Shown: one piece after another, positions 41,171-51,785 of the stretch
Position numbering within the stretch: the first letter of the stretch is position 1
Layout of the letters: each line of letters starts with the position of its first letter
DNA from: Pseudidiomarina mangrovi
GTDB lineage: Bacteria > Pseudomonadota > Gammaproteobacteria > Enterobacterales > Alteromonadaceae
Direction of reading: 5' to 3'
Assembly: GCF_003999375.1 (NCBI RefSeq)
Contig: NZ_RJLC01000014.1
Coordinates: 18,491-82,490 of the forward strand
DNA: 64,000 bases
Translations under genes and position numbers: made by a program
Notes under the pieces: model-generated
Seen by the model: only the letters and a program-made list of their open reading frames with translations
Database searches by the model: none
Told to the model about the DNA's origin: nothing

Positions 41171-42278
41171 TCATGAAGTAACGCTTTTGCGCGCTCACTG
41201 CACGACGTAAATAGGTCACCTGTTGCTGCAATTCGGCAACAGTTGGCCAGTGCATTTGGTCTTTTAAGGCTTGTGCACGCGCATCAAATAGTTTCTTGCG
41301 GAGTTGATAATACTCTCGCAACCGCTCCACCAAGGCATCATATTCGGCTTGAATACGCGCCATACTGTCGGCACAGCGACTACCAATGGTGCTCTGCGCC
41401 TTTTTCAACGCCATTTCAAGCCGCGCTCGCTCAATTTGGTATGGATTCGTACGTTTCAAATTACGCGTTAGACCAATCCACGAGCAGGCTCGAATCAACC
41501 ACTTGGTCGGGTCAAAGTGCCACCAGCGAATACCATTACGGTAATCGGCCGAGAAGATGTGATGGTAGTTGTGATAGCCCTCGCCGAAGGTGAGCAGCGC
41601 CAACACGCCGTTATCGCGCGCTGAATTGCGATCGGTATAGGTTTGCTTACCCCAAATATGCGCCAACGAGTTGATAAAGAAGGTGGTGTGGTGATTGATC
41701 ACCAGCCGCGCAAAGCCGACTAGCAAAACGCCACCCAGCATGTCACCGAGCAACCAACCAATCAGCATCGGCCAGCCAATGGCGGTCAGCAGCGTCAGCG
41801 TTAGATAGTTGCGATGTTGCCACATAACGATTGGGTCTTGCTGCAAGTCTTTGACATTATTGTAATCGTGGTAACGATTGGCTTGATACTCACGCAGCAT
41901 CCAACCAATGTGTGAATACCAGAAACCACGGCTAGCCGAATATGGGTCATGCTCATCGTGGTCAACATGCTTGTGATGCTCGCGGTGATCAGACGACCAA
42001 TGCAGCGCACTATTTTGCACCGCTAAGGCGCCACCTAAGGCAAATAAGATCCGCAGTGACCAATGCGCGTCATAGGTTTTGTGCGCCCATAACCGATGAT
42101 AGCCAGCGGTGATGGAAATACCGGCAAACACAATAGTACCGAGCATAGCCAACCACAAGCCGGTGGATAGACCATGGCTGAAGGCATACCAAGGCACACC
42201 AATCACAGCAACGCCAAAAGTAATAATGAACAATAGGCTATTCAGCCAAATAACAGGGGGTTTTTCAGTAGATTTCAT
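41154..42278 (-). CDS. Membrane fatty acyl-CoA/acyl-lipid desaturase (delta-9 type)
   Basis: A 374-residue di-iron desaturase that introduces a cis double bond aerobically. The three histidine boxes are HRLWAH, HREHH (in [14 protein letters not shown]) and GYHNYHH. Four TM segments lie at about 12-55 and 150-190. A C-terminal helical, Arg/Lys-rich extension of about 90 residues exceeds the catalytic core. The ATG at 42278 is preferred over a TTG three codons upstream. It is divergent from fabR, and the FabR-type operator 17 bases before its ATG predicts repression when unsaturated acyl chains are plentiful. Confidence 0.9.
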   Translation of the reverse strand: MKSTEKPPVIWLNSLLFIITFGVAVIGVPWYAFSHGLSTGLWLAMLGTIVFAGISITAGYHRLWAHKTYDAHWSLRILFALGGALAVQNSALHWSSDHREHHKHVDHDEHDPYSASRGFWYSHIGWMLREYQANRYHDYNNVKDLQQDPIVMWQHRNYLTLTLLTAIGWPMLIGWLLGDMLGGVLLVGFARLVINHHTTFFINSLAHIWGKQTYTDRNSARDNGVLALLTFGEGYHNYHHIFSADYRNGIRWWHFDPTKWLIRACSWIGLTRNLKRTNPYQIERARLEMALKKAQSTIGSRCADSMARIQAEYDALVERLREYYQLRKKLFDARAQALKDQMHWPTVAELQQQVTYLRRAVSAQKRYFMTISLA

Positions 42279-42294
42279 ACAACTCAAACATTTT

Positions 42295-42312
42295 AGCTAA
42301 CACGTGTACGCT
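42295..42312 (-). promoter_or_regulatory. FabR operator
   Basis: AGCTAACACGTGTACGCT, read on the minus strand as AGCGTACACGTGTTAGCT, is the form I recall for FabR sites at E. coli fabA and fabB. It covers about -5 to +13 relative to the predicted desaturase start site, so FabR binding should block initiation. The fabR gene itself is 119 bases away. Confidence 0.85.
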
Positions 42313-42313
42313 C

Positions 42314-42342
42314 AATGTACTCGGGATTGCCTTTTCCTGCAA
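42314..42342 (-). promoter_or_regulatory. Promoter of the desaturase gene
   Basis: On the minus strand, TTGCAG (42337-42342), exactly 17 bases, and TACATT (42314-42319). The -10 abuts the FabR operator. Confidence 0.7.
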
Positions 42343-42359
42343 GTAACTTTACCCCAATC

Positions 42360-42378
42360 TCACGACTGTTGGTCGTGA
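42360..42378. promoter_or_regulatory. Palindrome between the desaturase and fabR promoters
   Basis: TCACGAC and GTCGTGA form a perfect 7-bp inverted repeat around TGTTG. It directly adjoins the fabR -35 (42379) and lies 17 bases outside the desaturase -35. It does not match FabR or FadR sites that I know, so a second regulator may bind here. Confidence 0.45.
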
Positions 42379-42407
42379 TTGCACTTGTGCCAGAGCACCG
42401 CCATAAT
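42379..42407 (+). promoter_or_regulatory. Promoter of fabR
   Basis: TTGCAC (42379-42384), 17 bases and CATAAT (42402-42407), about 23 bases before the fabR ATG, which has AAGGA as its ribosome site. Confidence 0.65.
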
Positions 42408-42430
42408 GATTGCCCAACTAAGGATGTGGT

Positions 42431-43051
42431 ATGACCGGTATTCGCGCTCAACAAAAAGAAAAGACGCGCCGCTTATTGATTGAAGCGGCCATGAATCAGC
42501 TCTCGGCTGAGCATGGCTATGCCAGTTTAAGCTTACGCGAAGTAGCTCGCGAAGCCGGTATTGCGCCGACCAGTTTTTATCGCCACTTTCAAAACATGGA
42601 AGAGCTCGGCTTATCGTTGGTGGATGAGGGCGGCTTGGCGCTGCGCCAGTTACTGCGGCAGTCACGCTTACAAATTGCCCGTGGTGGTTCGATTATTCGC
42701 TCGTCGGTGACCACTTTTATGGCCTTTGTGGCCAATCAAACACCGATTTTTCGCTTACTATTACAAGAGAAATCCGGTAATTCCCGCGCCTTTCGTTTGG
42801 CAGTGCAACGCGAAGTGGACCATTTTACCGCTGAGCTAGTGGATTATTTAGTGGCCGAGCAGCACTACCCGCGCGAACTCGCCGAGCTACAGGCCGATGC
42901 TATCGTACGAATTGTTTTTGGCGCTGGGGCTGATGCCATTGACGCTGACGCGACCGAGCGCCAGCGACTGACCGAACTCACCATTGCCCAAGTGCGTATG
43001 GTCGCTCGTGGCGCCGATGCTATCCGGCAATTGGGAAGGCCCACAAAATAA
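42431..43051 (+). CDS. fabR: FabR, TetR-family repressor of unsaturated fatty acid synthesis
   Basis: A 206-residue repressor with an N-terminal helix-turn-helix ([20 protein letters not shown], about 37-56). Opening residues [19 protein letters not shown] are typical of FabR. In E. coli it senses the ratio of unsaturated to saturated acyl-ACP/CoA and represses fabB. Here an operator sits at the divergent desaturase, an arrangement like desT in Pseudomonas. In E. coli fabR lies next to sthA; here sthA is 16 kb away. The 3' end overlaps the SLC13-type transporter gene by 32 bases. Confidence 0.92.
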   Translation: MTGIRAQQKEKTRRLLIEAAMNQLSAEHGYASLSLREVAREAGIAPTSFYRHFQNMEELGLSLVDEGGLALRQLLRQSRLQIARGGSIIRSSVTTFMAFVANQTPIFRLLLQEKSGNSRAFRLAVQREVDHFTAELVDYLVAEQHYPRELAELQADAIVRIVFGAGADAIDADATERQRLTELTIAQVRMVARGADAIRQLGRPTK

Positions 43052-44798
43052 TTGGAATAGCCACCGCTACCATCAATATTGACAATGGTAAGCCGAGCTT
43101 CCAATAATCACCAAACCCATAACCGCCCGGGCCCATCACCAAAATGTTGGACTGATGGCCAATGGGCGTTAAAAACGGTAAGGCAGCGCCCATACCTACA
43201 GCCATCAAGAACGGGTCTATAGAAACCGCCAAGCTGGCCGCCATACTCACCGCAATAGGTGCCATCAGCACTGCCGCAGCAGCGTTGTTAATCACGTTCG
43301 AGAGCAACATAGTCACCACCATGAGTACCGTAATGGCGACCGCGATTGGGGCATCTTCACTGACTGCCAAGGCTAGCCCGGCTAGGGTGTCAGCGGCACC
43401 AGTGCTCTCCAGCGCCCCACCCAATGGAATGGTCGCACCTAACAGCACCACAATCGGCCAGTCTATGTTCTCGTACAACTCGCGCAGGGCAATCACGTTG
43501 GTCAACACCATCATGCCGGCGGCAATGGTAAAGGCCACCGGAGCGCTCAGAATATTCATCGCGGTGAGGGTGATGGCACCGGCGAAAATTAATAACGGCC
43601 GCCAGATGTTTTTCGGGGTGCCGATACGAATACTCCGCTGCGCCAGCGGAAAGCAACCAAAACGCCGGAAAATATCATCCAAAACATCAGCGTTGCCTTG
43701 CAGCAGCAATACATCGCCGGGCTTAAAGCGTACGTTGGATAAGTTGGGTGTTAACGTTTGCCCTTCGCGGGCAACCGCTAAAACGTTGACGCCAAAGCGA
43801 TGACGCAAGCGGAGATCTGCGGCTGACCGGCCAATAAGCCGGGAATCATGACCGACGATACCTTCAATCACTTTAATCTCATCGCTGGTGAGAAAGCGTT
43901 CTTCAAATTCTTCTTCGGCATTGAGCTCTAAGTTGGTGGCATCGAGTACTTGTTGCAAGGTATCGGCATCGGCCTCAACAATCAGGACATCTTCGACCCG
44001 CAGACGCTGGTGACGGGGCGGCGCGGTAATTTGTTTACCATTACGTTTAAGCGCCACAATAACGAAGTTTTCTTTACTTTTACTTTCTAGCTCATAAAGT
44101 GTCTCGCCCACTAGTGGGTTGCCTTCAGGAATATACAGCTCGGTTAAATAGGCACTGACATCGTAAGGGGTATTGGCGGAACTGCGGGTGTTGTTCGCTG
44201 GCACCAGCCAACGGCTGGCGATCCACATAAAGATCAGACCTGCCGCCGCCAGCGCTAAACCGACCGGGGTAAAATCAAACATGCCAAAAGCGGTGCCCGT
44301 CACCTGCTCACGGACATCGGCCAAAATAATATTCGGCGGCGTACCAATCAAGGTTAGGGTACCACCAATTAGTGAACCAAATGCCATTGGCATCAATACC
44401 TGTGAAGCATTGCCATTACCGCTGCGCGCCAGCTGCAATGCCACTGGGATCATAATCGCCATAGCTCCGGTATTGTTCATAAAGGCAGATAACAAGGTGG
44501 TTAACAGGGTCAGCGCCACCAATTGCAAAAAAGGGCGTTTCTCAACCCGCTTCATCATGCCAGCTAAGGCATCTACCACGCCGGAGCGCCACAGCGCATG
44601 GCTGATCACCAAAACCGCAGCGACGGTAATCACCGCCGCATTGCCAAAACCAGTAAACACCTGATCACTGGGCACTAAGCCCAACACTGCGGCTAACAAT
44701 AGCGCCATCATGGCGACTAAGTCATAGCGCCATTTGTCCCACACAAACAAAACTAAGGCGCCAATGAGCACTGCGCCAATCAAAATTTGATCAAGCAT
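43020..44798 (-). CDS. SLC13/DASS-type transporter with two TrkA-C domains
   Basis: A 592-residue membrane protein with two membrane halves (about 1-190 and 395-592) around a cytoplasmic region. That region carries two TrkA-C/RCK-C ligand-binding domains (about 205-290 and 300-380). The first half has [16 protein letters not shown] and [12 protein letters not shown], and the second the matching [16 protein letters not shown] and LTPIGHQSN. Such transporters move anions such as sulfate or dicarboxylates with sodium. The substrate is not clear. The ATG at 44798 is slightly preferred over 44810 on ribosome-site grounds. Confidence 0.85.
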   Translation of the reverse strand: MLDQILIGAVLIGALVLFVWDKWRYDLVAMMALLLAAVLGLVPSDQVFTGFGNAAVITVAAVLVISHALWRSGVVDALAGMMKRVEKRPFLQLVALTLLTTLLSAFMNNTGAMAIMIPVALQLARSGNGNASQVLMPMAFGSLIGGTLTLIGTPPNIILADVREQVTGTAFGMFDFTPVGLALAAAGLIFMWIASRWLVPANNTRSSANTPYDVSAYLTELYIPEGNPLVGETLYELESKSKENFVIVALKRNGKQITAPPRHQRLRVEDVLIVEADADTLQQVLDATNLELNAEEEFEERFLTSDEIKVIEGIVGHDSRLIGRSAADLRLRHRFGVNVLAVAREGQTLTPNLSNVRFKPGDVLLLQGNADVLDDIFRRFGCFPLAQRSIRIGTPKNIWRPLLIFAGAITLTAMNILSAPVAFTIAAGMMVLTNVIALRELYENIDWPIVVLLGATIPLGGALESTGAADTLAGLALAVSEDAPIAVAITVLMVVTMLLSNVINNAAAAVLMAPIAVSMAASLAVSIDPFLMAVGMGAALPFLTPIGHQSNILVMGPGGYGFGDYWKLGLPLSILMVAVAIPIILWAFPIAG

Positions 44799-44915
44799 TC
44801 GCCATTCCATGTATAAAAATTGTATCTGCTCAACAGATTGGCTGGATTTCTTAGGAAGTCAATAAATTTACTGCTAATATTGCCGCGACTCTTATTTATC
44901 AACAAGGAGAAAACC

Positions 44916-46940
44916 ATGGGGCAATCGATGTTTTCGAAGCTCGGGATCAGTGCGGTGTTGGTGCTGATCAGCATGCCATTACTGGCACGTGAACTCACCT
45001 TACCTGAAACCGTTACCTTAAAAACCATCAATAGCGCTGCGGTATCTGCCGATGGTCAACTGACTGCGTTTACCCGCGTCACGCCGCGCACTCCGTATGT
45101 TGACGATGACGGTAGCGCATTCATTGAGCTATTTACGGTTCGTGGCGAAGCCGCGCCAATCGCTTATATCAGCAATAAGACCCCGGTCAGTGCGATACAA
45201 TTTCATGGCGATAGCATTTATTTCTTAAGTAAGCGCGGTGACGACAAATACACCAGCTTGTATAAGATCGCTACCAGCGGCGGTGAAGCACAACGGGTGT
45301 TCGCCCACACCAACAATATCGTCAGCTACGCATTGAGCAGCGATGGCCGTTATCTTGCCTTCCGTGCCCGCTCGAAAGCCGATGATCAACAAGCTAAGCT
45401 AGCCAAAAAGGGCTTTAAAGCAGAAATTTACGAAGAACAACATGAGTTTACCCATGCTTGGTTAGTTGATTTTGAACAAACTGAAGCAACCGCAACGGCG
45501 GTCACCAGTGACCGGCAAGTGCTGTCCGTGGCGTTTCGCCCAGGTCAATCGCAGCTATTAATGCGCACCGCGCCAACGCCATTAGTCGATGACAACTACA
45601 TGAGCAGCCAATATCAGCTGTTCAGTTTTACCGGCGAAGTAGTCAGCAGTTTTGCTTCTGTGGGTAAATTAGGCCAAGCAGAATTTTCCCCTGATGGTCG
45701 CTATTTAGCGGTGATTGGTGCAGCCGATTACAACGACCCAGCCGATGGTCGCCTATTCGTTTACGATACCCAACAAGATAACCAAGTACGTGAGGTGTTA
45801 CCGGACTATCTGGGTCATGTACAAGACATCGCTTGGCGTCGTAACGATGAGTTGATTTGGTTAGGTCATCGTGGCACTGAAAGCGAAGTACAAGCGCTGA
45901 CCATGCAGTGGCTTGAGAGCCGCAGCTTGCTCGAACCAGGCCGCGCTATTGTGGTGGATATCGAGACGGCGCCAGGTACCAGCGAAGTCATCGCCCGTGC
46001 CCACACTGCCGAGCATCCGACTGAGTTGTTCCGGATTGAAAACCAAGATTTGATTCGGCTGACTGACTCGAATCCGCTGCTTGCTGAAGTGACCATGCCC
46101 AAGCAAGTCAGCATCAGCTATGAAGCGCGCGATGGTCTGCAGCTTGACGGTATTTTGGTCTACCCCACCAACTATCAAGAAGGCCAAACCTACCCGCTGA
46201 TTATGGTGGTGCACGGTGGCCCCGAAGCACACTACAGTAATGGCTGGTTAGACCGCTACAGTAGCCCAGTGAAGTACGCCGCTAATAACGGTTTTGCGCT
46301 GTTCTTCCCGAACTATCGTGGGAGCACTGGTCGTGGCGTAGAATTTTCCAAATTGGGCCAAAACGACTATGCCGGTAAAGAATTCGACGATTTAGTCGAT
46401 GGCAAAAATCATCTCATTGAACTGGGTATTGTTGATGCCAAGAAGGTCGGTATTACCGGTGGCTCATACGGCGGTTTTGCCTCCGCGTGGGGCGCTACTG
46501 CGCACACTGAGCATTATGCGGCCAGTGTGATGTTCGTGGGTATTAGCGATAACATCTCCAAATTCGGTACCACCGATATCGCCAAAGAGATGCACGCCGT
46601 GCACGCCCGTAGCTATCCGTGGGAAAAATGGCAGTGGTATTTAGAGCGCAGCCCTATTTACTATGCCGAACAAGCACGTACACCGATTTTGATCATGCAT
46701 GGTAAAGAAGATACCCGCGTGCATCCGAGTCAATCCATGGAGTTGTATCGCTACTTAAAAACTCATGGCAAGGTGCCCGTGCGCTTGGTATTGTATCCAG
46801 GTGAAGGACACGGTAATGCACGGCCAGCTGCTCAGCTCGATTATTCCATGCGCTTAATGCGTTGGATGCAGCACTTTTTGGTCGATGGCGGTACCGCTGC
46901 TCCAGCCCATGAACTTCCACATGCTGAGCAATTAAAGTAG
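44916..46940 (+). CDS. Exported S9C-type dipeptidyl/acylaminoacyl peptidase
   Basis: A 674-residue serine peptidase with a signal peptide (about 1-24, ending LLARE) and a propeller domain (about 30-410). The hydrolase domain has Ser in GITGGSYGGFASAW, Asp in HGKEDTRVHPSQS and His in YPGEGHGNAR. The ATG at 44916 follows AAGGAG at good spacing; the 32 upstream codons are not signal-like. It differs from the S9 protein at 28586 by its GGSYGG motif. The following diguanylate cyclase gene starts on the next base after its stop. Confidence 0.9.
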   Translation: MGQSMFSKLGISAVLVLISMPLLARELTLPETVTLKTINSAAVSADGQLTAFTRVTPRTPYVDDDGSAFIELFTVRGEAAPIAYISNKTPVSAIQFHGDSIYFLSKRGDDKYTSLYKIATSGGEAQRVFAHTNNIVSYALSSDGRYLAFRARSKADDQQAKLAKKGFKAEIYEEQHEFTHAWLVDFEQTEATATAVTSDRQVLSVAFRPGQSQLLMRTAPTPLVDDNYMSSQYQLFSFTGEVVSSFASVGKLGQAEFSPDGRYLAVIGAADYNDPADGRLFVYDTQQDNQVREVLPDYLGHVQDIAWRRNDELIWLGHRGTESEVQALTMQWLESRSLLEPGRAIVVDIETAPGTSEVIARAHTAEHPTELFRIENQDLIRLTDSNPLLAEVTMPKQVSISYEARDGLQLDGILVYPTNYQEGQTYPLIMVVHGGPEAHYSNGWLDRYSSPVKYAANNGFALFFPNYRGSTGRGVEFSKLGQNDYAGKEFDDLVDGKNHLIELGIVDAKKVGITGGSYGGFASAWGATAHTEHYAASVMFVGISDNISKFGTTDIAKEMHAVHARSYPWEKWQWYLERSPIYYAEQARTPILIMHGKEDTRVHPSQSMELYRYLKTHGKVPVRLVLYPGEGHGNARPAAQLDYSMRLMRWMQHFLVDGGTAAPAHELPHAEQLK

Positions 46941-48008
46941 ATGAAACCATGGCTCCATGGCTGGTGGCATAGCCGCCATCATTATGACCGCGAGGACCCG
47001 CAATTTCGGCGGGTCCAGCTAATCGAGACGATACTTGCCCTGCTGCAAGTTTATTTCTTCGCTATCGGCGTCATGAATATCACGGTGTTTGATCTACCCG
47101 CCATGGCCGTGGTTGATTTTATCGGCTGTGCTATTGCCACAGTGATTATGGTGTACTTTCGCTACCGCAATAACGTTGAGCTTGTTGCTTGGCTGATTGT
47201 GGTGCTTATTGGCGCCATTCTGGTGATTTTTATACAGAGTGCTGAAGGTCGAAACTATGCCCTCTATTGGTTGACCATCTTCCCGCCCGTCGCCTTCTTC
47301 TTATTGGGTCGCAAGGTTGGGTTTTATCTCTCTGTGGTGTTTTTTGTCTATTGCTTTAGCTTTATTGCCATTGAGTCGCCGTATTGGCGACCAGCAATAT
47401 TTAAAGCCGAGTCGCTATCTAACATGCTGCTCGCCACCACTATTCTGATTCTACTGTTTCGCCACTTTGAGTTGACGCGCGCTGAGGCCTTCGAGGCATT
47501 GGAGCGAAAAAACACTCAATTGCAGCACTTGTCCACCACCGACTCATTAACTGGTTTAATCAATCGCAGTAAGCTCGATCAAATTCTTGGTGAGCAACTT
47601 GCGCAAGCACAATTAAAATCAACGCCATTGTGCGTGATGTTGATGGATATTGATTTTTTCAAGCAAATCAACGATAGCTATGGGCACTTAACGGGTGACC
47701 AAATGCTCATTCAAGCAGCTCAATTGTTGCAACGTCATACCCATGAGAACTGTGCGATAGGCCGCTGGGGTGGTGAAGAGTTTATGTCGATTTGCCCACA
47801 CACCGATGCAGTCAGTGCTGGGGACTTAGCCGAATCGCTGCGCGCCGCTATGGCCGCCCACGTCTTTGCTAACGAGCTGACGCTCACGGTCAGTATTGGT
47901 ATTGGCCGTTTTCGCCACGGCGATAGCGTCACCGCACTGGTGCGGCGCGCCGATGAAGCGCTGTATCAAGCTAAAGAAGACGGTCGTAACTGCGTCCGCA
48001 TGTTATAA
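46941..48008 (+). CDS. Membrane-bound diguanylate cyclase (GGEEF)
   Basis: A 355-residue protein with about five or six TM segments (28-178), a short coiled linker and a GGDEF-family domain (about 195-355). The catalytic loop is GGEEF (277-281), which supports c-di-GMP synthesis. The usual RxxD inhibitory motif five residues before it is absent (HENC instead), so product feedback is probably missing. It begins immediately after the peptidase stop, implying coupled translation, and is closed by the strong terminator at 48009. Confidence 0.88.
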   Translation: MKPWLHGWWHSRHHYDREDPQFRRVQLIETILALLQVYFFAIGVMNITVFDLPAMAVVDFIGCAIATVIMVYFRYRNNVELVAWLIVVLIGAILVIFIQSAEGRNYALYWLTIFPPVAFFLLGRKVGFYLSVVFFVYCFSFIAIESPYWRPAIFKAESLSNMLLATTILILLFRHFELTRAEAFEALERKNTQLQHLSTTDSLTGLINRSKLDQILGEQLAQAQLKSTPLCVMLMDIDFFKQINDSYGHLTGDQMLIQAAQLLQRHTHENCAIGRWGGEEFMSICPHTDAVSAGDLAESLRAAMAAHVFANELTLTVSIGIGRFRHGDSVTALVRRADEALYQAKEDGRNCVRML

Positions 48009-48044
48009 CAAAGCCCGCCATACACTGCTGTATGGCGGGCTTTG
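48009..48044. terminator. Bidirectional intrinsic terminator between the cyclase and pckA
   Basis: A perfect 16-bp stem, CAAAGCCCGCCATACA (48009-48024) with TGTATGGCGGGCTTTG (48029-48044), around a CTGC loop. The T-rich ends on both strands are short, but stem strength and placement between convergent genes fit two-way termination. Confidence 0.85.
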
Positions 48045-48071
48045 TTGAATGCTTTCAGCTTGTAGAGCCGT

Positions 48072-49670
48072 TTAAATCTGCGGGCCGGCTGCTACTAACG
48101 CCGCGCCATTAGCGGTATCGGTAAACTTAACAAAGTTCTCTACAAAACGCTTCGACAAGTCGTACGCTTTTGCTTCCCAATCCTGCGCTGCCTCATAGGT
48201 GTTGCGTGGATCAAGAATGTGACTATCCACACCAGGCAACTGCGTTGGTACCGCCAAATTAAAGTACGGCAACTGCACAAATTCAGCATTTTCAATGCTG
48301 CCATCTAAAATGGCATCAATGATAGCGCGTGTGGCTTTTAGCGAAATACGCTTACCGGTACCGTTCCAACCAGTGTTCACCAAATAAGCTTCCGCGCCTG
48401 AAGCTTCCATGCGCTTACGCAGCACTTCGGCGTATTGAGTTGGGTGAAGACTTAAAAATGCCGCACCAAAACAGCTTGAGAAAGTTGGCGTTGGTTCCGT
48501 GATACCACGCTCAGTACCGGCTAACTTGGCGGTAAAACCCGACAAGAAATAATACTCGGTTTGCGCTTTGGTTAACTTAGACACTGGCGGTAGCACACCA
48601 AAAGCGTCAGCCGTTAAGAAGATCACTTTCTTAGCATGCCCAGCCTTCGAAACCGGCTTGACGATGTTGTCAATGTGGTGAATTGGGTAAGACACCCGGG
48701 TATTTTCGGTTTTTGAGCCGTCGTTAAAGTCGATGCTACCGTCAGCCAATACTGTGACGTTCTCTAACAAGGCATCGCGGCGAATGGCGCGATAGATATC
48801 CGGCTCTTGTTCTTCTGACAGGTTAATAGTTTTGGCATAGCAACCGCCTTCAAAGTTGAACACCCCATCATCATCCCAACCGTGCTCGTCATCGCCAATT
48901 AAGCGACGTTTTGGATCGGTTGATAACGTGGTTTTACCGGTACCTGATAAGCCAAAGAATACCGCCACATCGCCCGCTTCACCGACGTTGGCTGAGCAAT
49001 GCATCGAAGCAATACCTTGCAACGGCAGGTAGTAGTTCATGATCGAGAACATGCCCTTCTTCATTTCGCCGCCGTACCAGGTGCCGCCAATTAATTGGAT
49101 GCGCTCAGTCAGGTTGAAGGCAATGAAGTTTTCCGAGTTTAAGCCGTGCTCTTGCCATTTGGCGTTGGTGCACTTGGCACCATTCATCACCACAAAGTCT
49201 GGCTTGAAGGTTTTCAGCTCTTCGTCGCTTGGGCGAATAAACATGTTTTTGACGAAATGAGCCTGCCATGCAACTTCCATGATGAAGCGCACTGACAAGC
49301 GAGTATCGGCATTGGCGCCGCAAAAAGTATCGACAACAAACAAACGTTTGCCTGAAAGTTGCTGTGTCACGGTCGATTTCAGATCAGCCCATACCTCTGG
49401 GCTAATGGCTTTATTATCGTTTTTGCCTTGATCAGACCACCAAAAGGTATCTTTGGTGGTGTCATCACGGACAATGTATTTATCTTTTGGTGAACGACCG
49501 GTGAAGATTCCAGTATCGACTGATACAGCGCCTAATTGGGTTACTTTGCCTTGCTCGTAACCTTGCAAGTCACTCCGCGTTTCTTCTGCGAACAGCATCT
49601 CATATGACGGGTTATGCACAATTTCGGTAACGTCGGTGATGCCGTACTGGCGTAAATCCAGATCAGTCAT
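48072..49670 (-). CDS. pckA: ATP-dependent phosphoenolpyruvate carboxykinase
   Basis: A 532-residue enzyme that makes phosphoenolpyruvate from oxaloacetate for gluconeogenesis. Diagnostic motifs are [12 protein letters not shown], the kinase loop [11 protein letters not shown], the metal-binding [19 protein letters not shown] segment and the late [10 protein letters not shown]. Length fits E. coli Pck (540). AGGAG lies ahead of the ATG. The 150 bases upstream hold a TAGAAT -10 candidate (49745-49750) without a good -35, which suggests an activator such as CRP, though I found no clear CRP site. Confidence 0.96.
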   Translation of the reverse strand: MTDLDLRQYGITDVTEIVHNPSYEMLFAEETRSDLQGYEQGKVTQLGAVSVDTGIFTGRSPKDKYIVRDDTTKDTFWWSDQGKNDNKAISPEVWADLKSTVTQQLSGKRLFVVDTFCGANADTRLSVRFIMEVAWQAHFVKNMFIRPSDEELKTFKPDFVVMNGAKCTNAKWQEHGLNSENFIAFNLTERIQLIGGTWYGGEMKKGMFSIMNYYLPLQGIASMHCSANVGEAGDVAVFFGLSGTGKTTLSTDPKRRLIGDDEHGWDDDGVFNFEGGCYAKTINLSEEQEPDIYRAIRRDALLENVTVLADGSIDFNDGSKTENTRVSYPIHHIDNIVKPVSKAGHAKKVIFLTADAFGVLPPVSKLTKAQTEYYFLSGFTAKLAGTERGITEPTPTFSSCFGAAFLSLHPTQYAEVLRKRMEASGAEAYLVNTGWNGTGKRISLKATRAIIDAILDGSIENAEFVQLPYFNLAVPTQLPGVDSHILDPRNTYEAAQDWEAKAYDLSKRFVENFVKFTDTANGAALVAAGPQI

Positions 49671-49820
49671 TAGCGGACTCCTGCGGGTCTGATCATTTGA
49701 AAAAAGAAATTCATCACGGGTATTACGTGTTTGGTGCGCGATTCTACTCTGAAAAGCGCAAAAAAAATAGTCTAAGCGTGGTTAAAACGGCTAGAATGAC
49801 CGCTTTTAGCGGGGGGCTGT

Positions 49821-51146
49821 ATGCGCGATAGTTTTCACACTAGGCTTGGTTTTGTCTTAGCTGCAGCCGGTTCTGCCGTGGGTTTGGGCAACATTTGGGG
49901 CTTCCCAACGCAAGTTGCCAATCACGGTGGCGCTGCATTTATTCTGGTGTATTTAGCAGTGGTCGTACTGCTCGCTATTCCGGCGCTTTATACCGAACTC
50001 AGTTTAGGCCAGCAGGCACAAGCAAACCCCGTCACCGCGTTGGAGCAACTGAGCCAGACCAAGCACCCTATAGGCCCATTGGCAGGCCGTGGCATGGGCT
50101 ATCTCAATGTGCTTGGTGCCGTGCTGATGCTGAGTTTTTATCATTTGGTGGCCGCATGGATGGTCGCCCAAGGGCTCGCCGCGCTTGCCACTGGGCTTGC
50201 ATTACCGGGCGCTGCAAACTGGTTAGCCAACGATAGTACCGGTCGTGATTTGCTGCTATTGGGGCTGTTTATTAGCCTCACATTTAGCGTGGTTGCTCGA
50301 GGGATCTCAAACGGTATCGAAGCTTGGTCAAAGCGCTTGATGCCGCTGCTGGTAGTGCTGTTACTCGGGTTGATTGTGTTTATTGCCTTACAGCCGGGTT
50401 CTGCAGAGGGTTTTCGCGCTTATTTAGTGCCTGATTTTAGTACCTTGAGCGATCCGAATATACTCGTCGCCGCCATGGGGCAGGCATTCTTCTCACTATC
50501 CATTGGTTTAGGCGGCATGTTGATTTATGGCAGCTACCTCGCCCCTAGCACCCGCTTAGGCCGCCTCACCGTTAGCGTTGCTGCACTGGATACGGTCATT
50601 GCCCTGCTGGCCGGGCTGTTGATCATTCCAGCGCTTTATGTAGCCATGGCCCAAGGTATGACTGTTACCGCTAATGGTGAATTAATTGGCGAAGGGCAAT
50701 TAATTTTCCAGGTACTCCCTGAGTTATTCAGTCGTTTAGGTAACGCTGGTCCGTGGGTTGGTTTTGCCTTTTTCAGTCTATTATCGGTGGCAGCACTGAC
50801 CTCCACCATTGCTGTGGCGGAAATTCCGTTGGCCTATTGTATTGAACGGCACCACCTTGCTCGGCCCCGCGCAGCAGGGTTGCTCGCCTTATTAATCATG
50901 GCCTTAGCTACCGTGTTGGTGTACTTTTTTGATCCTCTGTTTGGCTGGGTGGTGAGCTACGTTACACAGTTTCAATTGCCGCTCAGTGGGCTCTTCTATT
51001 TTCTGGTCATTGGCTGGCTGTGGACCCGCAGCAACCGCGTTCGTGAGCTTGCCAGTAAGCAGCTGCGTTATCGCTTGCTGTTCTGGCATTTGCGCTTGGT
51101 GTGTCCGCTATTACTCAGCTGGGTGTTTATTGACGTAGCGTTCTAA
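49821..51146 (+). CDS. Sodium-dependent transporter of the NSS (SNF) family
   Basis: A 441-residue LeuT-fold symporter with about 11 TM segments. The N-terminal signature GSAVGLGNIWGFP in TM1 carries the sodium and substrate contact region; TM6 contains QAFFSLSIGLGGMLIYGSY. Bacterial relatives carry amino acids such as tryptophan or tyrosine. The substrate here cannot be read from sequence. It is slightly short for the family but complete. It ends 4 bases before the convergent coaD stop. Confidence 0.9.
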   Translation: MRDSFHTRLGFVLAAAGSAVGLGNIWGFPTQVANHGGAAFILVYLAVVVLLAIPALYTELSLGQQAQANPVTALEQLSQTKHPIGPLAGRGMGYLNVLGAVLMLSFYHLVAAWMVAQGLAALATGLALPGAANWLANDSTGRDLLLLGLFISLTFSVVARGISNGIEAWSKRLMPLLVVLLLGLIVFIALQPGSAEGFRAYLVPDFSTLSDPNILVAAMGQAFFSLSIGLGGMLIYGSYLAPSTRLGRLTVSVAALDTVIALLAGLLIIPALYVAMAQGMTVTANGELIGEGQLIFQVLPELFSRLGNAGPWVGFAFFSLLSVAALTSTIAVAEIPLAYCIERHHLARPRAAGLLALLIMALATVLVYFFDPLFGWVVSYVTQFQLPLSGLFYFLVIGWLWTRSNRVRELASKQLRYRLLFWHLRLVCPLLLSWVFIDVAF

Positions 51147-51150
51147 ACCC

Positions 51151-51702
<552 letters not shown>

Positions 51703-51785
51703 CTATAGCACTAACTTTGCCACGTAATAATAGCAGCCAACCTGTGGTTGTTATGACAAGCCTTAGCGCGCGACTGGAGAATTAC

